Origin: Bisporella sp. PMI_857
Lineage: Eukaryota > Ascomycota > Leotiomycetes > Helotiales > Helotiaceae
Direction of reading: 5' to 3'
Length of the DNA stretch: 64,000 nt
Assembly (NCBI GenBank): GCA_021307315.1
Contig: JAJSPD010000014.1
Span: forward strand, 744,001 to 808,000
Positions 42,553 through 53,591 of the stretch are shown here, piece after piece. Every line of letters begins with the position of its first letter. Within the stretch, counting starts at the first letter, position 1. The position numbers were made by a program, and so were the translations under genes. The notes beneath the pieces were generated by a model. That model did not search any database. It was not told the DNA's origin and was given only the letters and a program-made list of their open reading frames with translations.

Positions 42553-43489
42553 ATGGAGCAAACCAAAGCTCTGAATTCCTTAGAGGTAGCCTCATCTACT
42601 TCTACTTATGAGAATCAGGGACTGACAATTACAGCCCTTCCTTGCTCTCACCAAATCCGCATCCTCACCTCGCGCTGCAGCAGACCTCATCTCCCGAGCT
42701 ACATCCCATCCCAACACATTCGTTTTCGCCGAGCTGCTCAACACATCCAATATCCGCGCCCTAGAGAATGCTCCTGAAGAGCAGGCAGCTTACCTAAAGC
42801 ATCTCGAGATCTTCAGCTATGGCACATACAGCGAATACCAATCTATTCCATCGCTGCCTGCTTTAAACCCCGCTCAAACTCTCAAGCTCCGCCAACTCTC
42901 TTTCCTCTCCCTCGCCAAAGATCCCAAGAACTTAACATATGCAGCGCTGAAGGAGAAGCTTGGGCTGGAGAGCGAGAAGGAACTGGAGGAGGTGGTGATT
43001 AGTGCCGTATACGCGGGGCTCGTGCAGGGCAGCCTGGACCCTTATCATGAGGTCGTGCATTTATCCTCCATCTCTCCCCTGCGAGACTTGCCGCCTTCGA
43101 GCACCACCGCTATGTTAAACACATTGGCTGCATGGTCTGCGAGGTGCAGTTCAACGTTGACGGATCTTGAGACGCAGATTCAGTATATAAAGGCAGAGTC
43201 GGCGAAAAGGCAGAAGGCAGAAGAGGATTGGGAGAAGATCGTCGAGGGGCTGGTGGAGGATAAGAAAAGTGGCGGGAAAGGCAAGGAGGAAGGGGAGGGG
43301 AAGGGATTCTTCGGCGGCGTGGGTAAGATGGTAGGGAATGTGGTGGGGAAGAGGGATGTTGAGCGTATTAGCGATGATGGCGATGAAGATGGTATGGATG
43401 TGGACGAGGAGAATGATACGGAAGAGGGCGAGCGGAGGGGCAGCAAGGCCGCAAAGAAGAAGAACGGGTTCTTTGGCCACGGAAAGTGA
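42553..43489 (+). CDS. csn7: COP9 signalosome subunit 7 (PCI domain)
   Basis: Two exons (42553-42585, 42635-43489) joined by a 49-nt phase-0 intron with branch CTGAC; 295 residues. After MEQTKALNSLE the protein continues PFLALTKSASSPRAAADLI and VFAELLNTSNIRAL, then the PCI/winged-helix core FSYGTYSEY, LRQLSFLSLAKDPKNLTYAAL, ELEEVVISAVYAGLVQGSLD. A coiled-coil helix (LETQIQYIKAESAKRQKAEE) follows, then a Lys/Glu/Gly-rich tail with acidic DEDGMDVDEENDTEEGE. CSN7 is a scaffold subunit of the COP9 signalosome, the cullin deneddylase that controls SCF ligases, light response and development in fungi (AcoB/CsnG in Aspergillus). Short first exon means an ORF scan alone misses the N-terminal half. 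Confidence 0.88.
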
Positions 43490-44521
43490 GATCCCCTTCC
43501 TATGATGGGAAAGCAGACGAAGATAGCTACTCGCTTGGCTGAAGGATAGCCAGAATCAATAATACCTGGGTTATCATCATAGAAGATACATAGAAGAGAT
43601 GCATACTAGCTCACCAGGGAATGAAATACACAATACCAAATACCAAGGATACAACAAGTCTACATCCCGTCTCGCTGCTGCAACGCAGATTGTCCTTATA
43701 AATATGCAAGTGCCCGAAGCTATCCCAACAATCATTAAAGCCCACATCTCAAATATATATGACTACAACAAGGAAACAAGCTACTAAACTATATTAGCAT
43801 ACGCATCCCCCCGACCACGGAGAGCAGAACAGAGAAAAAAGAAAATTCGTAGGCGGAGCCTAAGAATCACACATCACGAAAACTATCCCCCGCACGCCTG
43901 CCCTCTGCATATCCTTCCTTACCAGGGCCGCCCACCCAGCGCTGATATGCGCATAGCCGCACGAGGCATCCCCATGAATTGGGATTGTCCGCTGAGGGGG
44001 TGATTTGTCTTGAGAGATGCGTGGGACGGTGTTGTGAGGCGTGACGAGGGAAGGGATGCTAAGGGCGTGGCGTATGCATTAGGGAAGCAAGTACTTGACT
44101 TGAGTGAGATGTGATTAGAATGAGGGCAGCGTCGAGAACTGATGGGGGGCTGCTGCGATATTTCAGCTTCGAAGCATAATGCCGATCATTAGGATGGTAC
44201 TGTTGAGGGCAAGACGATGAATCCTGCTCGTCCTGGAATGAGGTTGAGGCAAAGAAATTAGGAGTTAAAGTTTAAATCATAAGGTTTCATTATTCATTTG
44301 TTATCAGCAAGCTAGCTAATCTACAATCATGATGTACGCGAAAGGAGGCACTTCTCCATAAGCTCCTCATGCAAGAGCTGCTCGTAGGCTCATATAGAGC
44401 AAATCCTCCAGTCAACGCCAAGAAAAATTCCCATTTCATTACCATATTGATACAGGTATATAAGTTCCCACTTGTCCGTTAACGCCTTATGTACTTTCTT
44501 GAGTGTTTGGTGCTCATATGT
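43490..44521. other. Tail-to-tail intergenic region
   Basis: 1.03 kb between the stops of CSN7 and RAX1. Probably the two 3' untranslated regions. No gene seen. Confidence 0.5.
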
Positions 44522-45761
44522 TCAAATGTGTCTAGCAGGAACCAAAGTGAAAATGAGGACATGTGCAGCGTCGAAGAGGAGGAAGACGAGAATGCACATC
44601 AGAGCTCGCTTTCTGAGCAGTTTGTTGATATACGGCTCCTTGATCTTGGCCAAGCTTCCAAGAGAGTACTCGCTGTAGCCAGCGAATGCTAGGATAGGGT
44701 CAATGGAGTATTGGCGTGTGATAAGTGCATACCAGCCGAGTGTGAATGGGATGGTGATCTATATCTGTTAGCCATTCAACTTTTAATAAAAGAAATATTG
44801 AGCATACCCAAGCACGGCGTTCTCGAGAAGCACCAGTCATGCAGAGAACCGAACCAGCCCAATATCCAGCAAAGACAGCAATAAGACCAAAAATCACTCT
44901 GAGCATCTCAGTTGGTGGAATGAGGTTACCAAGAGCCTTCATCTGAAGGAAACCTGGGAAAGCATCACGCTCCATGGCCTGGAAAACATAGTCCTTGGCA
45001 GCATCGAAGACCTCGGGATCGTCGCGGCCATCCTGCTCAATGGCAATAGTGATCTCATGAACAATTTGAGCTGGAATGATAATCTCACGCTCGGCACTGG
45101 GAAGTAGGTAAGTGTAGAGAATTTTCTCAGCCGAGGCTCTGATGTCTGCTCTGGTGGCCTCGCGGGCTGGAGAGTTGGAATCGGTGTTGTGTAGAGGGCT
45201 GTCCATGAAACTTGGACGTGGCTGATCGTGGGAAGCAGCATGGCGCGCAGCTGAGGTATGAGAACCAAGACTGTTCGAGGGGGAGTGACCAATGCCATTA
45301 TTATTGTTGTTCTGCTCGCGAAGGAAGGCTGACATTTGTGCATCTTGATTCTTTTCCTTCTCGCTGCTGAGGTGGGACGGTCCAGCTACAGGGTGATTCA
45401 TATCACCCAAGGTCTCAAGAAGGACAGAGGATCGCTTTGATTGTGCCTTGTCGCCATCTGGGGTACCGATCATTACTGAGCGTCGGAGACCACGAACATA
45501 GTGTCGGCAGAGAGACATGTGTTGAGCAACGTCAAGCCTATAACCAATTGGTAAGCAAGCAAATAGACTCAAGAGGAGAGCATCGGTATCGTACCAGAAG
45601 TCTAAGTAATCGACCGATCTCTGGAAGTCGCGCATATAAATATAAAAGGAGAACAAATCAACAGGAGGCTGAGTTCTTCTACTGAGGCACTCAAACAGCG
45701 TAGGGAGGCGAGTAAGAACAACCGGTGCAGGCGATTCCGTGGAGGGAAGTCCTTGCTCCAT
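44522..45761 (-). CDS. rax1: RAX1-type RGS-domain membrane protein
   Basis: Three exons (45761-45595, 45537-44808, 44758-44522), 377 residues. The N-terminus LPTLFECLSRRTQPPVDLF followed by YMRDFQRSVDYLDFWLDVAQHMSL is the RGS-like fold of yeast Rax1; the 57-nt first intron sits inside DFW|LDV. A low-complexity Ser/Asn-rich linker follows (about 120-200), then the second half of the RGS-like domain (EKILYTYLLPSAEREI, AKDYVFQAMERDAFPGFL) and three hydrophobic segments at the C-terminus (VIFGLIAVFAGYWAG, ITIPFTLGWYALI, ALMCILVFLLFDAAHVLIF). Rax1 marks division or growth sites at the plasma membrane in yeast and affects conidiation and polarity in filamentous fungi. The final exon is short and only joined by splicing out a 49-nt intron. 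Confidence 0.87.
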
Positions 45762-46162
45762 GTTGGCGAAGGTCTTTGTGATAATTGTTGGTAAGAAAGC
45801 GTATTCCCGTGAAAGTAAGTATGATTAGCAAAGACCCGTCCTCGAATGTATCAGCTATGGCTGTTTATGCCTAAGGCATAAATAGCGTTCAGTCAATAAT
45901 CACGTGCAGCTCATCCCACATGAAGCCTGAGGCAGCTAGCCGAGATTTTGCCCACACAAACCCATTCGAAAAAAGTGAAGCCGAGATCAATCAGTTCAAC
46001 GACAAGTCACGACACAACCTTCCAGTACGTATAGTAATTCTCTTGCACATTAGCAACTCATACTCTGGTCGAGCGAATCTACCACACGCCTTTGTTCTAG
46101 CCCGAATTCCATAGCAGTCCTGCAGCCGTGCCAGGAAATACTGAATCTAACATACCCCAGAA
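45762..46162. promoter_or_regulatory. Divergent promoter, RAX1 / eL31
   Basis: 401 bases. A CACGTG E-box (CBF1-type) lies at 45901-45906, about 260 bases upstream of the eL31 start; its relevance is uncertain. Confidence 0.3.
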
Positions 46163-46839
46163 ATGTCGACAAAGACCAAGAAGTCAGCCGGCAAGGCCAC
46201 CGGTCGTTCCGCCATCTCCGATGTTATCGCGCGCGAATATACCATCCATCTACACAAGAGAGTACGTTGTTAGCCTAGTCTGGCATGAGAGGGATGTGCT
46301 GATAGGATTACAGCTCCATGGCGTTACCTTCAAGAAGCGGGCACCACGAGCCATCAAGGAGATCAAGAAGTTTGCTACACTGTCAATGGTACGGTTTCAC
46401 GCCCATGGTTCGAAGAGAGCGCACGATTTGGCGAGAAGGAATAAGGACTAACGCGTAAGATGGCAGGGCACGACCGACGTTCGTCTTGATCCTCAATTGA
46501 ACAAGAAGGTCTGGGAGTCTGGCATCAAGGGTGTTCCGTACAGACTGCGTGTCCGCATCTCGAGAAAGCGTAACGATGAGGAGGGTGCGAAGGAGGTAAG
46601 GTTATTTTGCTCTCAGACTTACAATTTCATCTACCCGGAGCTGGGAGCCAAAAAGTTGTTAGCGCAGCCGACAAGTTGTTTGCCTTGCGTTTCTAGCCCA
46701 CAAGAATTTCTACCGAAGTTCCAGATCCTATTTGTGAACGTAATAGTGCTAATTCATAGAGTAGAAGCTCTACAGCTACGTTCAGGCCGTCAATGTTAAG
46801 AGCGCGAAGGGTTTGCAAACTACCGCTGTTGAGGAATAG
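46163..46839 (+). CDS. rpl31: 60S ribosomal protein eL31
   Basis: Four exons (46163-46261, 46314-46388, 46467-46595, 46765-46839), 125 residues, the usual eL31 length. Spliced sequence: basic N-terminus [93 protein letters not shown], and a C-terminus [21 protein letters not shown]. eL31 sits at the polypeptide exit tunnel rim of the large subunit. All introns are GT-AG and phase 0; the second has a perfect ACTAAC branch, and the third (169 nt) is the longest and has two close AGs, of which only AGTAG keeps the frame. Several introns near the 5' end are usual for fungal ribosomal genes. Confidence 0.93.
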
Positions 46840-47738
46840 AGGAATTGTTCATGGCATGGGTTCGGGGGGAGTTATTGCATCAAGCCGGCTTAGCTTCTGA
46901 ATGAAAAGTCATGGCCTGACTTCGATTACCCAACATTTGGTCTGCATAATGGGGAATTTGTGTCGAACGCGTGAGCAAGCCCAGAGGGTTGACCAGCGAG
47001 TGCTGAGGACCACGAAGCAAATAAAAATTCAAGGAGAACAGTCACGCCAGCCAGGTACATTTACTTGGTTTTACTACGTCTAATGATTGCAGCTCCCAGC
47101 AAAGCCTCAACCAAGCTTATTCTCCCCAATTTATTCCGCAACGTCTACGCTTGTTTCATCTGTGAAGGATTTTCTCAAGTTCTTATATCAACGATAGCAG
47201 CCGGTGACAATCCGGGCTCTCACACAAGCATTCGCAATACTTGCATCAATATAGCCTGTGGCATTAACTGGTCTGACCATCACGCTTCCTTCCTTCTACA
47301 GCTTTTCCTTGCGTCCATAGCAGTCCCTGGTCAACTCAAGATCTTTCAAGCCTATTTGTAACGCCTATAGATATTGCTCACCGTTAAACAAGGCTATTCA
47401 GATATCCCAACGCGCTCGCACTAATGTAAAGCCATATTTAGCAGCACCACTCATAAATCCTTCGGCTGAGCTATTACAGGTGTATTGAAATCACGGGATT
47501 AATTAAGAAATTGGGAAGAGATGGCTGAAAACCAAGCCTAATATTCAAGGTCAAGAGTTTCAGCATATCCTTATGCAAAGGATGAGCAATACAAGGTCCA
47601 AGTATCCATTACTCCAGCCCACTACCATGATAATGCTCAAGAACACCAGAGACCAACAGGTAAGAAAAATCCGCTCCTGTCTATGCACATTCAAAAGCAC
47701 TAGCACAACAACCGACACCAAGAAGGGTAGCCTTGAGC
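46840..47738. other. Tail-to-tail intergenic region
   Basis: 899 bases between the eL31 and E2 stops. Open frames such as 46901-47083 and 47065-47361 show no motif. Nothing supported. Confidence 0.5.
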
Positions 47739-48389
47739 CTATTCGTCATCAACATCTACGTGGCGGCCGAGGACCTTCCTCTTAAACTCTTCCATATCTT
47801 TGTCCCACAGCTCAGCTGCCTCTCCATTTAATGGCGATGCACTAAACCTTGATCAGCAAAGGTTAAAGGGAATCGAGGTGGGTAACTCACTTGTTAGGCT
47901 CTCCAAGCAAGCTCTGCAAACTCAAGAGCACAGTCTGGATATTGTACGCCGCAGTCCACTTATCCTTCAAGATATCCAAACAGATTCGCCCCGAGAAGTC
48001 AACATTGGGGTGGTAAATAGGTGTCTTGAATAAGACTGTAGGTGGCGCATAAGGATAATTCGAGGGGAATGCGAAAGACAACTTGAACGTAAGGCCCGCA
48101 TAAGGAGTGTCATCTGGTCCCTCAATAGTCGCCGTCCATGACTGTAAATTGCCATCCGCGGATGGGAAAGCAGAGATACCAGGGGCAGCTGAAGTCATGA
48201 GTTGCATCAATTCGGTTTGTAAACTATCTTTGTCAGCATCTGTTTCTCGATATTTAGTGGGCAGGTAGCGAACCGTTTAGTAGTACTCTGCGCATTTTGT
48301 GCAGGTCTTGAACCAAGCTTCGCAGCCTGTGCAGCTGGCACGCTTCCCGGAGCAGAGTTCTGGTTGTCTTCCATTGTATAATCCATCAT
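47739..48389 (-). CDS. ubc11: Ubiquitin-conjugating enzyme E2 C (UBE2C/Ubc11 type)
   Basis: Three exons (48389-48274, 48223-47891, 47841-47739), 183 residues, or 178 if ATG 48374 is used. Introns of 50 and 49 nt restore [11 protein letters not shown] and [18 protein letters not shown]. Key features: a flexible N-terminal extension, [29 protein letters not shown], the HPN motif in [17 protein letters not shown] with the catalytic Cys, and [24 protein letters not shown]. The N-terminal extension and QELM..M..GISAFP are specific for the APC/C-dedicated E2 family, which starts ubiquitin chains on cyclin B and securin. It is divergent from CHK1 with a shared promoter rich in ACGCG, a context fitting cell-cycle control. 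The exact start among three in-frame ATGs is undecided. Confidence 0.88.
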
Positions 48390-48903
48390 GCAAAATAGTA
48401 ACAGCAACGGCGAGGCTTTCGATGGAAGAAGGGTCCGAACAAAGACTAGTCAGATTCCAAAAGACCTTAGGAATGTAATGTAACGAAAGGAATTGTGCGA
48501 CTCAAAAGTTATTGTACTGCAACAAAGAAAGAATTCGTATGATTTTGTAGGAGGGGAGAAGGTAGATCTGAAAATAGAGAGCAGGGGGAGTGGTAAACAA
48601 ATGCTTTGGCGCCTGCCTTCCAATCGAGGTGGTTGCCAACACGACAACGAGGCGAGGCTGCTTTTGGGCCTTCTCTTGGCACTTATATTGCAGCAAATTA
48701 AAAACACGCAACAGACGCGCTTCACGCGACTTCAAACTTGGACGCGTTCATAACAATATCCATTGGATATAGTTATTTCTTGCTATTTGTGATTGTGTGG
48801 GAATTGGATAGCACTTGGATATGGTGAGTAGCTTCAAAATAAACATATCAAGTCAAAAGGTTCTCCGAAATGTTATCCTATCGCTCAGAAACCATTGTTA
48901 ACA
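48390..48903. promoter_or_regulatory. Bidirectional promoter, E2 C / CHK1, with ACGCG elements
   Basis: 514 bases between the two start codons. Three ACGCG cores occur at 48715-48719, 48724-48728 and 48742-48746, the last being a full MluI/MCB box ACGCGT (48742-48747). MCB elements bind the MBF (Mbp1/Res) complex and drive G1/S expression in yeasts. Function here is inferred. Confidence 0.45.
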
Positions 48904-50608
48904 ATGGACCCTCCAATGCAGTCTCAACTGGATCCTTTGCCACACGATTTACCCTTTCGAATCGTCTCAAAAACTATCGGTAGAGGGGCGTATGCATCGT
49001 GAGTTACAGCGCTCCATCATCAATTGCTGCAACGGGCTAAAGTTTCGCAGAATCAAGAAAGCCATCCCTCCAACAGATACAACTCCAATTTTCGCGGTCA
49101 AATTCATACACAAGGCATATGCAGTCAAACATGGCCGAATATCAGCAAAGCAGATCGCCATGGAGGTGTCATTACACTCCCATATTGGCCAACACCCGAA
49201 TATAATAGAGTGGTTTGCCACAGGAGAAGATGCGGTGTGGAAATGGATAGCAATGGAGTATGCCGAGGGAGGTGATCTGTTCGATAAGATTGAGGCGGAT
49301 GTTGGTGTCAGCGAAGATATTGCACACTTCTACTTCTTGCAGCTGATCAGCGGTGTGAGCTACATGCACTCAAAAGGGGTTGGTCATCGGGACATCAAGC
49401 CGGAAAACATATTACTATCAGATGCTGGAAACTTGAAGATTGCGGATTTCGGTCTTGCGACTCTGTTTGAATACCAGGGAAAGACAAAACTCAGTACTAC
49501 AATGTGTGGAAGTCCGCCATATATCGCTCCCGAGGTAATCACAAACTCCAAGGATAAAGTGTCTAAGGTCAGCAAATCTGTAGGATATGCTGCGAATGTG
49601 GTTGACATATGGTCTTGTGGTGTCGTGCTTTTTGTCCTCCTAGTTGGCAATACGCCATGGGACGAGCCTACAAACCAAAGTTGGGAGTTCCAGGATTACG
49701 TTCGCGGGAATGGTCACAGCTCCGACGACTTATGGGCCAAATTACCGAGGGATGTTCTATCATTACTACGGGGCATGATGAACGTAGATCCTAACGAACG
49801 CTTTACATTCGAGAGAATCAAGCACCATCCATGGTACACAAGAAGCAATCCCTTATCTACACCAGATGGAAAGATCAAAGATCCCCTTGCATTAGCAACA
49901 CAAATGCTAGAGAGCCTCAGAATCGATTTCAATCAGCAACCTGCCCTATCCCAACGAGATCGAACCCGAAGTCAAGATATGATGGATATCGATTCCGAAT
50001 TTTCGCGAATATCATATACGCAACCGGAAACACCTATCAGCGACGTGATGTTCGATTGGGAACGACCTCCTCGAGCTTATGCGTCAGCATTCAGCGCAAG
50101 CCAACCTACCACGGCTCAAGACGTTGGTATCGCCACAATGACCAACGGTAGAGGCCAGCCCAGCGGGCATAATTTTGATGATCTCGCGGATGAACCTAGT
50201 ATGAGCCAGTTTACGCCAGCACCAACTGTCCCATTCAGCTTGACGCAAGCTGCTCGCCGGTTCAATGATATTCTACCGAATTACTCACTGACACGTTTCT
50301 TCTCGCATATCTCTTCTGAGCAGCTTCTCCACTTGTTGAGTGATGCACTTGTCAAGTTGAATGTTCCTATTCCTTCGGTACCTCGGATGCAAGGTCGAGA
50401 TCACGTTGCATGGATTAAGATAAAGACTGTAGATGGGCGTCAGTGCAGTATGACAGGAGACATTGTTGTCGACACCTACCAGATAGGAGAAACAGAGCTG
50501 CTAGAAGTACGTTTCGTGAAAGTGAAGGGAGATCCGCTAGAATGGCGACGCTTCTTCAAGAGTGTGGTTGTGTTGTGCAAAGACGGCGTTTATGTTCCAG
50601 AAGGATGA
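48904..50608 (+). CDS. chk1: Checkpoint kinase CHK1
   Basis: Two exons (48904-48998, 49051-50608) with a 52-nt intron splitting the glycine loop region; 550 residues. Kinase domain: GRGAYAS glycine loop, AVKFIHK (ATP Lys), MEYAEGGDLFDKIE, GHRDIKPENILL catalytic loop, IADFGLATLFEY, TMCGSPPYIAPEV activation segment, DIWSCGVVLFVLLVGNTPWDEP. The CGSPPYIAPE stretch and the DLFDKIE hinge are diagnostic for Chk1. A Ser/Gln-containing linker (for example LSQ, PSMSQ) offers ATR-type phosphorylation sites. The C-terminus (ARRFNDILP ... WRRFFKSVVVLCKDGV) is the KA1-like regulatory domain. Chk1 halts the cycle after DNA damage; with rad1 also in this window, two parts of one pathway are present, probably by chance. 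An upstream mini-exon is possible. Confidence 0.93.
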
Positions 50609-51719
50609 ATCGCTCAATATGACATTAATATGGCATGAACCATGGATTTGGGCGATAGACAAGAGCATCTGGCGTTTGATAGGAAGGGAAGCACAAACCG
50701 GAGTTGGAATACGAAATGTGTAAGAAGTATCCTGTATACGCACGATACATCCAAGGTTGACAAAGGGAAATCTGCGATCAGCAACTATAGGCTTTTACCG
50801 CATGATGTCCCGTGTTATGCTAACCAGCAAGGCGATAGGATCTTTATATTTCACAGCAATTCGTCAAAAGTAGGCATTTTCCTAGAATGAAAGTTAAATA
50901 GTCACGATGCTTCAGTGCAGATTAATATAGAACTTATAAAGAAGTTAAAGTGTCACATACGGAAAGCCGAGAGCTGAAGTCCATCCCCTCAATATATCAT
51001 TCTAGTTTGTCACAATAGTAAAGATGGTCGAAGTGGCAATGTTATGAATATTTTGAATCTTCGAACAATTTTAGTCCTCTCTCATGCATATCTAATGGGA
51101 GAGAGACTAGAACTTCATTTAATATGGAATAGGAGCATCGCACTTGATCAATGGCAATATACCTCTGGTAGAGTCTCAGCTCTATATGTATTTATTTATT
51201 CTCCCCTGTCCCCCCCCCTCCCTCCCTCTTCTCCTTTCATCAACGCAGAGCAGTTGCTAGGAGCGCGGGAAAGTATCTCCAAATACTTTAATAATAGAGA
51301 TCCAATCACCGATCATCCAAGAACCAAAAATACTGATTCACAAGCAAGTTCCATAGCTAGCAAAACAACCTTCAAAATGAAGGTCTCTACTGTCGACAAA
51401 ATCTGGAGCAGAAGCATACTACGTAAATATATCATATAAGCTTCTCGCACTTAAAAATGGCGCTGTAAAAAGCCATAAAACCTTCAAGTCTACATACAAA
51501 ACCCTCTTCTACAAAGTATGCTTTCCAAGAAGGAAGAGCCAGAACTTGATACATCATAGCAAGATTCCAACAACAAGAACAATAGCTTTATCCCCTGCGC
51601 TATACGATATCCCAGATACCCCGCACCAAACAACAGAAACATCACCTACACCCGTCATGGGCCATCTGGGGTATATTCCTTAGCTGCCACAATAATGCGA
51701 TGCGGCCCCTAAGCCCATG
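50609..51719. other. Intergenic
   Basis: 1.1 kb downstream of CHK1. A C/T-rich tract lies at 51200-51240. Open frame 51044-51439 shows no motif. Nothing supported. Confidence 0.45.
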
Positions 51720-52040
51720 CTATACCACGCCAACAAAACGCAACGCCCCCAACATCAGTAAAAAGAGCATAAAGTTCACCACGCAGGCACGAGCAGGAAC
51801 ATTAAAACCCACCCACGGATACCCAAGAAAACTTTCCACGCAGAACGGGATCTCGCTACGAGCATCTTGAAGCGTATGATAGAAAGGCACACCCCAAAAG
51901 GCTCCCCAGGAGTTTTTGCGGCTGCTTTGGCCACAGAGAATCTTGGTTCCGGTACATACGGAGTTTGTCTTGTGGGTGATCGCTTGAGTGATAGAACGTA
52001 AAGAAAACTGTCGTTCTAGGGAAAGGCATCTAGCGTTCAA
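51720..52040 (-). CDS. Small hypothetical ORF with C-terminal membrane helix
   Basis: 106-codon open frame ending in ARACVVNFMLFLLMLGALRF, a plausible tail-anchor segment, preceded by four cysteines and the aromatic stretch WGAFWGVPFYH. The first codon of the frame is not a convincing start; a possible upstream ATG (about 52081, MATPALANLAAG) would need a splice I cannot define. I recognise no family, and it may be chance. It sits alone in a 2-kb gap between CHK1 and the SprT-like gene. Confidence 0.22.
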   Translation of the reverse strand: MNARCLSLERQFSLRSITQAITHKTNSVCTGTKILCGQSSRKNSWGAFWGVPFYHTLQDARSEIPFCVESFLGYPWVGFNVPARACVVNFMLFLLMLGALRFVGVV

Positions 52041-52586
52041 AACTTCCAGCAGCCAAATTTGCTAAGGCTGGGGTTGCCATCTTTGAGGAGTACGCACAAT
52101 ACGCTCGAATTCTGCATAAGCAAATACAAGTGCAGAAGAGACGGGTCAGTAAGTTACTTTCCCAATGTAGGCTGGAAAGCATGGAGTTGGCGCTGAGAGC
52201 TCAACCTAGACTCAAAGAGCATACTAACAAGTAGACAGGTCTAGGCCAAAGATTATTTCGAGGAAAAAACGTTTTTAATTCGCAAGATGCGACCCGATAG
52301 AATCTGGCCTAGGCTCCAGAATCATCTGGAATAACGTATATATATATATAGCAAATGACCACCATCTTTTCAATCCATATAAGGCATCTTTGGATAACCT
52401 TGGTTCTTTCAAGAGATGAGCCGAACGGACTCCTAGAACAGTGGTGTTCGCTTTCCTGCAAAACAAGGAAGATTTGTCAGATACAGGTGAAAGCAATAGA
52501 CCGTCCGTGAGTTCCACCATCCCAACTCCTCGCTAAGAAACAGATAACGAAGCTCACACCCAAAATTTCCACTCAGCCCTCGCGTT
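52041..52586. other. Intergenic with TA repeat
   Basis: 546 bases. A (TA)7 microsatellite lies at 52337-52350. No gene seen. Confidence 0.5.
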
Positions 52587-53591
52587 TTACCCGACCAGAA
52601 TCGCCTGCCGTTTCTTTGAATCTGGGCCTGGACTTTGATTGCACCCTGCATGGCTATGCCCTCCAACGAACCTTTCTCTCCCTACACGATAATAGTCTAA
52701 ATCTGCTTTCATATTACAAAGCTGCAATCGTCCTTTTCCAACCCACTCATCGATAATCCCCGCAATAGTCTCAAATCCAGCTGTATGTCCTCCCATTTCT
52801 CTGGCTTTGAAGCCGCACACGATGAAAAGGAAGCAATGGATAAGTTCATGCAAGAAAGCGCAGAGGACTAGTCGACGGTCCACGTTTGGTTGTCTGAGGA
52901 TAGGCTTTGAGAGGATTATCAGGGTCTCGACGACGCCTTCGTGGCCAGGTGCGTATCGTAGAGCTGTACTGCCAACGAGCTCCTGCTGGTAGCGTTCTTG
53001 TGACGGATGTGACCACTCCCATTCTACCCTTCCAGATAACTTGCCCAGGAAGAAGACGTGGTTCGCAGCGGACAATATTCCGTCGAGCGCAACATCATCC
53101 ATGGGCTCGTGGCTCTCAACCAGACTGCGCAGGATTCTTTCGGGCTGGTTGTCATCGGGCGAGTCCTGCATCTGAATGAAATTGTTTTGGACCAAGCTAG
53201 CGGCTTCCTGGTCGCTGACCGACGGCTCGCGGCCGTATAATGGCTTGCACAATCTATCTGAGATGATAGAATTGCCCGATGGGGTATGTTCCAAGGAAAA
53301 GGCTCTTGAATTGGCATGCTCAACGTTCAAATAAATAGAAATATCGTATTCAGCTTGCGGGTCCGTCGCCTTTGGCCCTTGCTGCGGCGGTGGGCAGTGT
53401 ATGCGCCGCGACGGTGAATGTTTGCCTGAGTCTCTTCGTCGCTCAGGATGAGGGAACTGTGATTTCCGTACATGCCAATCGCGAAGATGGCCAGGAAGAG
53501 AAGACTGACTATCATAACGATGCCCTTGTCTATACCTGTAGAATGTGATTCTCTCCTTCGATTCTGAGCGCACAGCAAAAGAAACAGCCAT
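52587..53591 (-). CDS. SprT-like zinc metalloprotease-domain protein
   Basis: Single exon, 334 residues from ATG 53591; the open frame extends 13 codons further upstream but only through a GTG. The C-terminal half shows a SprT-like pattern: VETLIILSKPIL, LCAFLHELIHCFLFIVCGFK with the HExxH zinc motif, then GGHTAGFETIAGIIDEWVG with a candidate third ligand His in GGH, and LQLCNMKADLDYYR. The N-terminal third is basic and low-complexity (RRRDSGKHSPSRRIH), and a short hydrophobic segment lies at the very start. SprT/Spartan proteins cleave DNA-protein crosslinks, but this fungal branch lacks other Spartan features and its role is unknown. A competing frame in the 5' region encodes a hydrophobic segment (IVMIVSLLFLAIFAIGM), so the true N-terminus may involve splicing. 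Confidence 0.65.
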   Translation of the reverse strand: MAVSFAVRSESKERITFYRYRQGHRYDSQSSLPGHLRDWHVRKSQFPHPERRRDSGKHSPSRRIHCPPPQQGPKATDPQAEYDISIYLNVEHANSRAFSLEHTPSGNSIISDRLCKPLYGREPSVSDQEAASLVQNNFIQMQDSPDDNQPERILRSLVESHEPMDDVALDGILSAANHVFFLGKLSGRVEWEWSHPSQERYQQELVGSTALRYAPGHEGVVETLIILSKPILRQPNVDRRLVLCAFLHELIHCFLFIVCGFKAREMGGHTAGFETIAGIIDEWVGKGRLQLCNMKADLDYYRVGRERFVGGHSHAGCNQSPGPDSKKRQAILVG

